The notes under the pieces: model-generated | Databases searched by the model: none | Told to the model about the DNA's origin: nothing | Seen by the model: only the letters and a program-made list of their open reading frames with translations | Source: Flavobacteriales bacterium | GTDB lineage: Bacteria; Bacteroidota; Bacteroidia; Flavobacteriales; JASBRU01 | Assembly (NCBI GenBank): GCA_030149285.1 | Contig: JASBRU010000005.1 | Coordinates: forward strand, 226,357 to 290,356 | DNA length: 64,000 nucleotides | Reading direction: 5' to 3' | Shown: positions 34,189 through 42,290 of the stretch, in pieces | Numbering within the stretch: the first letter of the stretch is position 1 | How the letters are laid out: the number at the start of each line of letters is the position of its first letter | Position numbers and translations under genes: made by a program

Positions 34189-35061
34189 TTAAAAAAGGTG
34201 TTTTTCAGCATGATATGAAGACCTAACAAGAGGTCCGCTTTCTACATATTTAAAGCCCATTTCTAAACCTATTTTCTTGTACTCCTCAAATAATTCTGGC
34301 TGAATGAACTCTACAACTGGTAAGTGTTTTGTGGTTGGCTGTAAGTACTGTCCTAAAGTAAGTATATCTACTTCAACTTTTCTAAGGTCTTCCATAGATT
34401 GAACAACCTCTTCCTTTAACTCTCCTAAGCCCAGCATAATACCTGTTTTAGTCCTTCTAAGCCCGCTTTCTTTAAGGTACTTCAACACTTCTAAACTTCT
34501 ATCGTACTGTGCTTGTATCCTTACTTGTCTTGTCAATCTTCTAACAGTTTCCATATTATGTGAAACTATTTCAGGTGCAACCTCAACAATCCTATCTATA
34601 TTTCTTGTTTCTCCTTTGAAATCAGGAATTAATGTCTCTAAAGTTGTTTGAGGGCTAACTCTTCTTACGGCTTTAACAGTTTCTGCCCAAATAATAGACC
34701 CTCCATCTTTTAAGTCATCTCTATCAACAGATGTAAGTACCGCATGCTTAATGTTCATTAACTTTACAGAACGTGCCACTCTTTCAGGCTCCTCCCAATC
34801 AACAGAGTCAGGCCTTCCGGTATTTACAGCACAAAAACCACATGACCTTGTACATGTATTACCTAAAATCATAAACGTTGCAGTACCGGCACCCCAGCAT
34901 TCGCCCATATTAGGGCAACTACCGCTTTCGCATATGGTATGTAACTTATAGTCGTCTACTAATTTTCTTACAGATTTATAATTTTGACCAGTGGGTAGTT
35001 TAACTCTCAGCCATTTGGGCTTGCGTTGTTTTTCTACAACTATTTTTTCCTCCTCAATCAT
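34189..35061 (-). CDS. lipA: Lipoyl synthase
   Basis: Radical-SAM enzyme that inserts two sulfurs into octanoyl groups on lipoate-dependent proteins. The auxiliary cluster ligands are Cys44, Cys49 and Cys55 ([12 protein letters not shown]); the radical-SAM cluster is Cys70, Cys74 and Cys77 (CTRSCGFC). The C-terminal RSSYHAE holds the serine that ligates the auxiliary cluster. Length 290 is in range. lipB is not adjacent. It is the last gene of an operon with the outer-membrane-type protein, ytxJ and a tiny lipoprotein, 24 bp after the preceding gene. Confidence 0.98.
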   Translation of the reverse strand: MIEEEKIVVEKQRKPKWLRVKLPTGQNYKSVRKLVDDYKLHTICESGSCPNMGECWGAGTATFMILGNTCTRSCGFCAVNTGRPDSVDWEEPERVARSVKLMNIKHAVLTSVDRDDLKDGGSIIWAETVKAVRRVSPQTTLETLIPDFKGETRNIDRIVEVAPEIVSHNMETVRRLTRQVRIQAQYDRSLEVLKYLKESGLRRTKTGIMLGLGELKEEVVQSMEDLRKVEVDILTLGQYLQPTTKHLPVVEFIQPELFEEYKKIGLEMGFKYVESGPLVRSSYHAEKHLF

Positions 35062-35085
35062 TCTTCAATAATCTCTTTTATATTA

Positions 35086-35832
35086 TCAATTCCACTTTTT
35101 ACCAAAGTTAAAACTCAGGTAAACCGTTGTAAAAAAGCTATAATTTTCTGTAGCAGCCATTATTGGTACTTCTTTAAAAAAGTAATCTATTGCTACACCT
35201 GCTTCTATAGATGATATTCTTTCATCTTTATGATGATAGTCAAAGCTTACACCAAATTTTGTGTAAAGCCCCATTTGCACTTCTGTTTCACCAATACCTC
35301 TTGCAAAAGAAGCTCCTCCAAAAATATCATTTATAGGATGCCTTGTTGGATCATACTTTTCTACTACAATAATTAGTGGTACTGTTGGGTCATCTCTTTT
35401 TTCAATCTCCAAGTAAACCGGTTTCAACAAACCCACAGATGGACCTCCATACCAATGGGCAGTAATAGAAACTGTTCCTTGATCTGTTTTATCATATATA
35501 ATACGCTCCCTTCCATACCCTGCTCTTAGGGTAAAAAAGCTATTTAGCCTACCATATACAAAGCCTCTGGCATTATCATTAAACGGGTTAAATGACTTTA
35601 CTTCTTTTGGATGCCTTAGGTTTAAAAAGCTTATCTCATACCCTTGCTTATTATAGCCATTCATAAAATACTGCCTTCTAAAAGTAATACCATATCCTTT
35701 GCTATGAAAAAAGAAAGCACCTGTAGCTTCATTATCATAAACCTGACGCTTAAAGTCAGCATCAGTATCTAACTGTGCCGAAACAGAACAGCCAATAAAA
35801 ACAAAAGTTAGTATTAAATAGAGTTTACGCAT
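35086..35832 (-). CDS. Predicted outer membrane beta-barrel protein, unknown function
   Basis: Start at ATG 35832 gives a clean signal peptide (MRKLYLILTFVFIGCSVSAQ) and 248 residues; a start 15 bp upstream is possible but lengthens the n-region. The mature part has alternating aromatic strands (GYGITFRRQYFMNGYNKQGYEISFLNL, FFTLRAGYGRERIIY, GLYTKFGVSFDYHH, TTVYLSFNFGKKW), which fit a small barrel of about ten strands. I do not recognise a named family; comparable proteins occur beside lipA in Bacteroidota as far as I recall. It overlaps the ytxJ stop by 8 bp. Confidence 0.75.
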   Translation of the reverse strand: MRKLYLILTFVFIGCSVSAQLDTDADFKRQVYDNEATGAFFFHSKGYGITFRRQYFMNGYNKQGYEISFLNLRHPKEVKSFNPFNDNARGFVYGRLNSFFTLRAGYGRERIIYDKTDQGTVSITAHWYGGPSVGLLKPVYLEIEKRDDPTVPLIIVVEKYDPTRHPINDIFGGASFARGIGETEVQMGLYTKFGVSFDYHHKDERISSIEAGVAIDYFFKEVPIMAATENYSFFTTVYLSFNFGKKWN

Positions 35833-36181
35833 AACAGTGTACAGCATCTTTAATACTATCTACAGAAATACTTGAATGTGATGCATTGTAAATACATTTC
35901 CCGTCTTTTATAATTAAAACCTGAGGGGACTCATGTCTTACACTAAACAATTCTTCAATTTTATTAGAAATAGACCTATATCTAATTAAGTCTAAATAAT
36001 AGAAAGGCATTTCATTTGGATTGAAATCCCAAGTTGTGCGAAGCATACTATGAGTAAACATGCTTACACCACAATGGGTACTATGCTTATATATTGCTAC
36101 ACCACAAGAAACAGTACTAGACAACTCAATAATTTCACTAAGTTGTTCTATACCACTTAATATATAAGCATCTTTAACCAT
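35825..36181 (-). CDS. ytxJ: Bacillithiol system redox-active protein YtxJ-like
   Basis: A 118-residue thioredoxin-fold protein of the YtxJ (DUF2847) family, associated with bacillithiol-using bacteria and thought to act as a monothiol bacilliredoxin-like protein. The active-site motif is IYKHSTHCGVS with Cys37, where family members usually show KHSTxC; Cys26 and a C-terminal Cys (HCYA) are additional. The fold continues with ESPQVLIIKDGKCIYNASH. It lies 6 bp after the tiny lipoprotein gene and overlaps the barrel protein gene. Confidence 0.9.
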   Translation of the reverse strand: MVKDAYILSGIEQLSEIIELSSTVSCGVAIYKHSTHCGVSMFTHSMLRTTWDFNPNEMPFYYLDLIRYRSISNKIEELFSVRHESPQVLIIKDGKCIYNASHSSISVDSIKDAVHCYA

Positions 36182-36187
36182 TATACT

Positions 36188-36313
36188 TTATGATGGAATC
36201 TCAGTGTTGTTTGAATCAGCTTGTCCGTATGCAGGGCATTTTTCTGCTCCAGTACAAGACTGTAATAAAAACAACCCTAATGCTAATACAAACAACAACA
36301 AATACTTTTTCAT
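36188..36313 (-). CDS. Tiny 41-residue lipoprotein with CPAYGQ motif
   Basis: ATG at 36313, stop at 36188. Translation starts MKKYLLLFVLALGLFLLQSC, a textbook lipoprotein signal with lipobox LLQSC (Cys20), followed by only 21 residues, TGAEKCPAYGQ and an acidic Ser/Asn-rich end. The second cysteine lies six residues after the lipid-modified one. Six bp separate it from ytxJ, so they share a transcript; a TATTTTTG promoter box lies 68 bp upstream. Small lipoproteins ending in a CPAYG-type motif occur in Bacteroidota; no function is known to me. Confidence 0.85.
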   Translation of the reverse strand: MKKYLLLFVLALGLFLLQSCTGAEKCPAYGQADSNNTEIPS

Positions 36314-36380
36314 CTTAATATAGTTTATCTAATTAACCGATGAATATACCAAAAGTTTCATCAGTATGATTAATTTAGTA

Positions 36381-36388
36381 CAAAAATA
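36381..36388 (-). promoter_or_regulatory. Putative promoter of the lipoprotein-ytxJ-barrel-lipA operon
   Basis: On the minus strand TATTTTTG fits TAnnTTTG and lies 68 bp upstream of the tiny lipoprotein ATG, inside the 138-bp divergent gap to ung. Confidence 0.45.
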
Positions 36389-36451
36389 GGGATTTTAGCT
36401 ATAAAAGTCTTTCTATACTAATATTAACTTATAATTACATCTATTTAGTAT

Positions 36452-37144
36452 ATGCCTGATACAAATATTGATAGAGTAAAACCAGACATTGACAGCAGCT
36501 GGTTAGCTGTCTTAACAGACGAATTTAACAAGCAATATTTTAAAACCTTAAAAGAATTTTTGATTAAAGAAAAAGCCAACTATGTAGTCTACCCTCCCGG
36601 TAGACAAATTTTTTCTGCATTCAACCACACTCCTTTTAACAAACTAAAAGTGGTAATAATTGGTCAAGACCCTTACCATGGACCTAATCAGGCAAATGGC
36701 TTATGTTTCTCGGTATCAGATGGAGTTAGACAGCCTCCATCTTTAAAAAATATTTTCAAAGAATTAAATGATGATTTGGGCACACCTATACCCACAACAG
36801 GAAACCTTGAACCTTGGGCTGAGCAAGGAATTCTGTTACTCAACACTGTTTTAACTGTAAGACAAGGAGAACCAAATTCGCATAAAAAGTCAGGCTGGAT
36901 AACCTTTACAGATGCTGTGATTAAAAAAATTTCTGATGAAGCAGAAAACATTGTTTTTATACTATGGGGGGCAAATGCCAAAGCAAAAGCAAGCTTAATA
37001 GATAGCAACAAGCATCATATAATTAGCGGCGGTCACCCTTCTTTTGCTAGCTCGCACAAACAGTTTTTTGGCAGAAAATACTTTTCGCAAACCAATGCTA
37101 TTTTGCAAAAATTGGGTAAAGAACCTATTAACTGGGAATTATAA
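36452..37144 (+). CDS. ung: Uracil-DNA glycosylase, family 1, with variant intercalation loop
   Basis: Excises uracil from DNA. Catalytic motif IGQDPYHGPNQA holds Asp73; GLCFSV lines the pocket, LLLNTVLTVR is intact, and WGANAKAK and the C-terminal FFGRKYFSQTN follow. The second motif, normally HPSPLS, reads HPSFAS (195-200): His195 is kept, but the Pro and the DNA-intercalating Leu (Leu272 in human UNG) are replaced by Phe198 and Ala199. Length 230 is normal. Its start is divergent from the ytxJ operon. Confidence 0.95.
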   Translation: MPDTNIDRVKPDIDSSWLAVLTDEFNKQYFKTLKEFLIKEKANYVVYPPGRQIFSAFNHTPFNKLKVVIIGQDPYHGPNQANGLCFSVSDGVRQPPSLKNIFKELNDDLGTPIPTTGNLEPWAEQGILLLNTVLTVRQGEPNSHKKSGWITFTDAVIKKISDEAENIVFILWGANAKAKASLIDSNKHHIISGGHPSFASSHKQFFGRKYFSQTNAILQKLGKEPINWEL

Positions 37145-37172
37145 ACGTTAATTTGTGCGTTATCTATTACTG

Positions 37173-38837
37173 ATGCATAAACTCATACTCATATTTACTT
37201 TTTTACCCTTATTTGGTTTCGGGCAAATAAACCTAACGATTGATGGTAAATCTGTAGAAGACTCTGCAGTAATAAGCAACATTAAAGTTGCTGAAACCCT
37301 ACAAGACTCTAGCTTACTTAGCCCCTATTTAAACCAACTAATTATATCTGTTTATGAACAAGGATATATAACTGCCCAGTTTGATAGCACCTATGCTGAT
37401 ACCTCTATTGCATATGCAAGGTTAGATGCCGGACAGAAATATGAATGGGTAAGCCTTAAGCCCGGAAACTTAAGTCCACTTATTATTAATGAAATTGGTT
37501 TTAAAAACAGCTTTGACAGCCAAACCTTCAAACAATCAGAGTTAAACTCTTTGTTTGAAACCCTTATACGTTACTACGAAAACAACGGACACCCTTTTGT
37601 AAGTGTAAAACTAGATAGTATTGAAATTACAAATGGGTCAATTTCTGCAAGTATAAACCTCAACAAAAATGCATACATAACTATAGATAGTATTATTGTA
37701 AAAGGTTACGATAAAATACCCAGCAATTTTATAAAGTATAATTTACTGCTAAAACCTGGTATGTTGTATAACGAAGAGATTATACAAGATGTACCCATAA
37801 ACATAAATGAAATACCTTTTGCAGCTTCTGCAAGAGACCCTCAAGTACTTTTTACAAAAGAAAAAACAACCGTTTACTTATACTTAAAAGAAGTAAAAGC
37901 AAATAGATTTGATGGTGTAATAGGTTTACAAAGCAATGAAGATGGAACGGTAAGCTTTAACGGCGACTTATATTTAAAATTATTAAACCTGTTTAAAACC
38001 GGCGAAACCTTTACAATTAATTGGAAACGCCCAGATGATGAAATTCAAACTTTAGACCTAAAGGTGCAGTTTCCCTTTATATTTAAAACTCCTTTATGGC
38101 TAGACTTACAATTAAACCTTTTAAAGCAAGACACCACCTTTTTAAACCTAGGTTTTATTGGCGGTTTTCAATACATGATTAGACCCCGAAACTTTGTGAG
38201 TTTACATATAGAGCAAAAGTCATCTAGCATTTTACTTCAGAATAAAGAAAGCGCTGTGGGTGTAAATGAGTACTCATCTAGTATATTTCGTATTGGTTTA
38301 CAAAGCTCACGACTAGATGACAATATAGGACCAAGAAAAGGATATCGATTGAAGACATCCTTAGGTAGTGGTACCAGAAAGACTTCTGATCAAAGTCAAT
38401 CACAACAACTCTACACCTTTGATGCCGAATTTTACTTTCCGTTAAAAAAACGGAGTGTAATAGCTACCCGATTACAATCTGCAGGTATATTTTCAGATAA
38501 TTTATTTGACAACGAATTGTACAGAATTGGTGGCCTCAAAACCTTAAGAGGTTTTAATGAGCAAAGTATATTTTCATCTTTTTACAACATTGGTACGCTA
38601 GAGTATAGGTTTTTAATGACCAGACAAAGCTATTTATTTGGTTTTACCGATGTTGCCTATACAGAGAATGATGTAACATCTAATACAAACGACCTGCTAC
38701 TTGGCACAGGATTAGGGCTTACCTTTAATACACGCTCTGGTATATTTACCCTTAGTTACGCCCTTGGCAAGCAAGAAAATCAGCCTTTTGACTTTCAAAC
38801 ATCCAAGCTGCATTTTGGTTATATAAACCAGTTTTAG
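37173..38837 (+). CDS. BamA/TamA-type outer membrane barrel protein with POTRA-like domain
   Basis: ATG 37173 gives signal peptide MHKLILIFTFLPLFGFGQ and 554 residues; a GTG at 37155 is the alternative. Residues about 20-240 contain POTRA-like units (INEIGFKNSFDSQTFKQSELNSLFETLIRYY is one, cut here by its own helix pattern; ITIDSIIVKGYDKIPSNFIKYNL is a clearer one). Residues about 250-554 are an Omp85-type barrel with RLDDNIGPRKGYRLKTSLGSG and LKTLRGFNEQSIF, the latter equal to the VRGF/LRGF loop motif, ending in GYINQF. Too short for BamA; probably a TamA/ShlB-like assembly or secretion protein. Partner unknown. Confidence 0.85.
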   Translation: MHKLILIFTFLPLFGFGQINLTIDGKSVEDSAVISNIKVAETLQDSSLLSPYLNQLIISVYEQGYITAQFDSTYADTSIAYARLDAGQKYEWVSLKPGNLSPLIINEIGFKNSFDSQTFKQSELNSLFETLIRYYENNGHPFVSVKLDSIEITNGSISASINLNKNAYITIDSIIVKGYDKIPSNFIKYNLLLKPGMLYNEEIIQDVPININEIPFAASARDPQVLFTKEKTTVYLYLKEVKANRFDGVIGLQSNEDGTVSFNGDLYLKLLNLFKTGETFTINWKRPDDEIQTLDLKVQFPFIFKTPLWLDLQLNLLKQDTTFLNLGFIGGFQYMIRPRNFVSLHIEQKSSSILLQNKESAVGVNEYSSSIFRIGLQSSRLDDNIGPRKGYRLKTSLGSGTRKTSDQSQSQQLYTFDAEFYFPLKKRSVIATRLQSAGIFSDNLFDNELYRIGGLKTLRGFNEQSIFSSFYNIGTLEYRFLMTRQSYLFGFTDVAYTENDVTSNTNDLLLGTGLGLTFNTRSGIFTLSYALGKQENQPFDFQTSKLHFGYINQF

Positions 38838-38883
38838 TAGCCATAAAAATTCGCTAACTTTACCATTTAAACTACACAGCAGA

Positions 38884-40164
38884 TTGGAATCAGTACTTTT
38901 TATACTTATCGGGATTGTTTTAGGAGGAATTATTGGGTGGTTATTGGCTAAATCTAAGTTTAGTGGCAATAACACAGAAGCCGGTAATTATATTCCTAAA
39001 GATGTATACGAGCAAACCAAAGCAGAATTGGTTCAGCAAAATGAGGTATTACAAAATCGTAATAAAGAGTTAGGAGTTTTAGAAGCAAATATTAAAAACC
39101 TTACTGAGCAACTGCATAACGAGAGAAGCAGAATTGAAGAATTAAACAAAGAGTTTAAAAAGGAGTTTGAAAACCTAGCCAATGAGATTTTAGAAAAAAA
39201 GTCTAAAACCTTTACAGAGCAAAACAAAACTAATCTTGATAATATTCTAAACCCTCTAAAAGAGAAAATTAAAAACTTTGAGGAGAAAGTTGAAAAGACA
39301 TACCAAAACGAATCTAATGAGAGAGTAAGCCTTAAAACAGAAATTAAGGGTTTAATGGAGTTGAATAAGAGGTTGAGCGAAGACGCCAATAATCTTGCAA
39401 GCGCCTTAAAGGGAGAATCTAAAACACAAGGTGACTGGGGAGAAATTCAGTTAGAAATGTTATTGGAAAAAGCAGGCTTAACTAATGGCATTCACTTTCA
39501 AACTCAAGCTTCACATACCATGGATGATGGTAGTAGGTTAAGACCCGATTTAATTATCAACCTGCCGGAGAATAAAAACTTAATTATAGATTCTAAGGTT
39601 TCATTAAAAGCATACGAGGCATACTTTAATGCAGAAACTGATGAAGACAAAAGCATACAGTTAAAAGCACATATACAAAGTATTAGAAATCATATTAGAG
39701 ATTTAGGGGGTAAAAACTACTCTAATATATATGAGATTAACTCTCCTGATTACGTGTTGATGTTTATACCTGTAGAACCTGCCTTTAATATTGCTGTAAG
39801 AAATGATGATAAAATATTTGCTGATGCATTAGATAAAAACATTGTTATTGTTACTACCTCTACCCTGTTAGCTACAATGAAAACAGTTTCTTTCATCTGG
39901 AAACAAGAAGATCAGAAAAAACACGTTTTGGAAATAGCAGATAAAGCAGGTAAATTGTACGATAAATTTGTTGGCTTTACCGACGACCTATTAACAGTTG
40001 GTAAAAACTTAAACTCTGCAAAAAAATCATATGATGACTCTATGAACAAGTTGGTTGAGGGCACAGGAAACCTTGTTAAAAGAGCCGAGGACATGAAAAA
40101 ATTAGGAGCTAAAGCTACTAAAAGCATAGACCCTAATTTAATAAACAGAGCAATTGAAGAATAA
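38884..40164 (+). CDS. rmuC: DNA recombination protein RmuC homologue
   Basis: A 426-residue RmuC family protein, starting at TTG 38884 (no ATG keeps the N-terminal anchor). One membrane segment (SVLFILIGIVLGGIIGWLLA) precedes a coiled coil (about 40-170), then the RmuC nuclease-like domain: GESKTQGDWGEIQLEMLLE, RPDLIINLPENKNLIIDSK and VLMFIPVEPAFNIAV. In E. coli rmuC loss affects inversion between short repeats. The Asp and DSK residues of the restriction-nuclease-like core are kept. Next gene 5 bp downstream. Confidence 0.93.
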   Translation: MESVLFILIGIVLGGIIGWLLAKSKFSGNNTEAGNYIPKDVYEQTKAELVQQNEVLQNRNKELGVLEANIKNLTEQLHNERSRIEELNKEFKKEFENLANEILEKKSKTFTEQNKTNLDNILNPLKEKIKNFEEKVEKTYQNESNERVSLKTEIKGLMELNKRLSEDANNLASALKGESKTQGDWGEIQLEMLLEKAGLTNGIHFQTQASHTMDDGSRLRPDLIINLPENKNLIIDSKVSLKAYEAYFNAETDEDKSIQLKAHIQSIRNHIRDLGGKNYSNIYEINSPDYVLMFIPVEPAFNIAVRNDDKIFADALDKNIVIVTTSTLLATMKTVSFIWKQEDQKKHVLEIADKAGKLYDKFVGFTDDLLTVGKNLNSAKKSYDDSMNKLVEGTGNLVKRAEDMKKLGAKATKSIDPNLINRAIEE

Positions 40165-40169
40165 ATAGC

Positions 40170-41513
40170 ATGCTAAAAAGAATATACATATTGGGATTTG
40201 CTTTTATAGCTCTTGGCTTAGTATCTTGTGATACTAATAAAGGCTTGCATAGAAAAAATGTAGCTCAACTGTATCAGCAGCAAAACGTTTTTATTAAACC
40301 TCAATTAAGCGTATATCACTCAAGTCAAACTCAAACCAAAGTATTTTTTGAAGTTCCTTCTACAGAGCTACTCTATAAAAAAAGTAAACAAACAGGTGAG
40401 TTTGAGGCTAGCTTAGATATTGAATACAAATTATATAACTCCTACGAAGACCTTACTGTTAATGACAGCTCAAGGCAAACCATAGCAGACAAACAAATTG
40501 AACTTGGTTACAAAAAAATAAAAGGAAGCTTTGATGTAAAAACACTTAAACCTCAAAAGTATTTGCTGGTAGTAACTATGGTTGATAAAAATAGAGACTA
40601 TACCTATACCAATTATATTGAACTGGATAAAATAAACCCAAATAATCGGCAGAACTTTAAGGTAACCAACCAAGACGGCAAAGTATTAAGTAAGCCTTAT
40701 ATCAATAGCTTTGACAGTTATGTAATAGAATATAACAAGCCTAGTGTTAAAGAGCTATATGTAAGCTTTTACAAAAGAGAGTTTCCCTTACCTAAGCCTC
40801 CTTTTTCAATTACATCTAATGAGCCATATGATATGGCCCCTAGATCTGAATATACGATAAGCACTGGTAGCGAAATCCAATTTAACGAACCTGGTATTTA
40901 TCATATTAGAGCAGAAAAGGACTCGAAAGACGGGATAACGCTTTACTACTTTAATGATGATTACCCTTTGGTTACAAAAGTAAGTCATGTAGCAGACCCA
41001 TTAAGATACATTACATCTAAAAAAGAGTATAAAAAAATAGACTCTGATAATACCGACAGCCTAAAAATTGCTGTGGATAATTTTTGGTTAAAAAATGCCG
41101 GTAGTCCTGATAGAGCAAGAAGACTTATCAGCACCTACTATGGAAGAGTACAAGATGCAAACAATTTATTTGCCACCCATACCGAGGGCTGGAAAACAGA
41201 CAGAGGTTTGATATATGTAATTTATGGCCCTCCAAACATCATATACAGATCTACATCTGGAGAATCTTGGGTTTATGGCAAAGAAGGCGGACCACTATCT
41301 TACTATTTTAACTTTTTAAAAATAAACAGTCCTTATTCTGATAATGACTATGAGTTAACCAGACAAAGTGGGTACAGGCATAACTGGAGCCAAGCTGTAG
41401 ATTCTTGGAGGAGAGGAAGGGTATTTAATGTAGATGATATACAGAGAGAACAAGATGAATATGAACAACAAAACAGGCTCAGAGGACAATCAAACCCGTA
41501 TTTTTGGTATTAG
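40170..41513 (+). CDS. GWxTD domain lipoprotein
   Basis: Lipobox GLVSC near residue 23 makes it an envelope lipoprotein of 447 residues. A beta-rich N-terminal region (about 45-270) has repeated strands such as TKVFFEVPSTELLY and KYLLVVTMVDKNRDYTY. The C-terminal GWxTD domain (about 300-447) contains ARRLISTYYGRVQDANNLFATH, the name-giving GWKTD, and RGLIYVIYGPPN. GWxTD proteins are found mainly in Bacteroidota and some other diderms; role unknown. The rlmB start lies inside its 3' end. Confidence 0.9.
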   Translation: MLKRIYILGFAFIALGLVSCDTNKGLHRKNVAQLYQQQNVFIKPQLSVYHSSQTQTKVFFEVPSTELLYKKSKQTGEFEASLDIEYKLYNSYEDLTVNDSSRQTIADKQIELGYKKIKGSFDVKTLKPQKYLLVVTMVDKNRDYTYTNYIELDKINPNNRQNFKVTNQDGKVLSKPYINSFDSYVIEYNKPSVKELYVSFYKREFPLPKPPFSITSNEPYDMAPRSEYTISTGSEIQFNEPGIYHIRAEKDSKDGITLYYFNDDYPLVTKVSHVADPLRYITSKKEYKKIDSDNTDSLKIAVDNFWLKNAGSPDRARRLISTYYGRVQDANNLFATHTEGWKTDRGLIYVIYGPPNIIYRSTSGESWVYGKEGGPLSYYFNFLKINSPYSDNDYELTRQSGYRHNWSQAVDSWRRGRVFNVDDIQREQDEYEQQNRLRGQSNPYFWY

Positions 41514-42225
41514 AGCCGTTATAGAGGCCATAAACGCTGGTAAGCAAGTAGATAAACTTTTTATCCAAAAAGGTCTTTCGGGAGAGTTATACAGTGAGCT
41601 AAAATCATTGATAAAACATTATGATGTTAATCATTCATATGTTCCTATTGAAAAAATTAATCGTTTTACCCGTAAAAACCATCAAGGGGTATATGCATTT
41701 ATATCACCTGTAACCTTTTACTCTATTGAAGAGCTTTTACCACAATTGTATGAGCGAGGAGAAACGCCATTACTATTAGTATTAGATAGAATTACTGATG
41801 TAAGAAACTTTGGTGCAATAGCACGTACTGCAGAGTGTGTTGGTGTACACGCTATTATTACTCCTTTACAAAATACTGCCCCCGTAAATGAAGATGCTAT
41901 TAAAACATCTGCCGGTGCCCTATATAATATCCCTATTTGTAAGGAGCGTAATTTAAAGGCTAGTCTTAAATATTTACAAGAAAGTGGTGTAAAACTAATT
42001 TCTTGTACAGAAAAGACAGATGATTTGGTTTATGATGCAGATTATACTGTGCCATGTGCAATACTTATGGGTTCCGAAGAAGATGGAATTTCTAATGAGT
42101 TTATAAAGATGAGCGACTCTAAGGCAAAGTTACCAATGCATGGTAAAATTGGGTCTTTAAATGTTTCTGTAGCCACAGGAGCTATTCTATACGAAGCAAC
42201 CAGACAACGCTTAAATAAATCTTAA
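41455..42225 (+). CDS. rlmB: 23S rRNA (guanosine-2'-O-)-methyltransferase RlmB
   Basis: SPOUT (TrmH/SpoU) methyltransferase that modifies G2251-equivalent of 23S rRNA. N-terminal RNA-binding domain starts FGIRAVIEAINAGKQVDKLFI; SpoU motif 1 is LDRITDVRNFGAIARTAE, motif 2 AILMGSEEDGIS and motif 3 LNVSVATGAILYEATRQR. Three in-frame starts exist inside the previous gene (41434, 41455, 41461); 41455 gives 256 residues, close to the usual 240-260, with a 59-bp overlap. The exact start is uncertain. Confidence 0.93.
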   Translation: MNMNNKTGSEDNQTRIFGIRAVIEAINAGKQVDKLFIQKGLSGELYSELKSLIKHYDVNHSYVPIEKINRFTRKNHQGVYAFISPVTFYSIEELLPQLYERGETPLLLVLDRITDVRNFGAIARTAECVGVHAIITPLQNTAPVNEDAIKTSAGALYNIPICKERNLKASLKYLQESGVKLISCTEKTDDLVYDADYTVPCAILMGSEEDGISNEFIKMSDSKAKLPMHGKIGSLNVSVATGAILYEATRQRLNKS

Positions 42226-42290
42226 ATATTTCAATCTCAACATTTAAGCTTGGATATTAGCTGATAATATCTGTATATTTACTACTGCCT

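Noticed and set aside
42253..42271. Inverted repeat GATATTA/TAATATC between rlmB and the T9SS type B gene
   Set aside because: AT-only stem of seven pairs with no T-run; too common in AT-rich DNA to call a terminator or operator.
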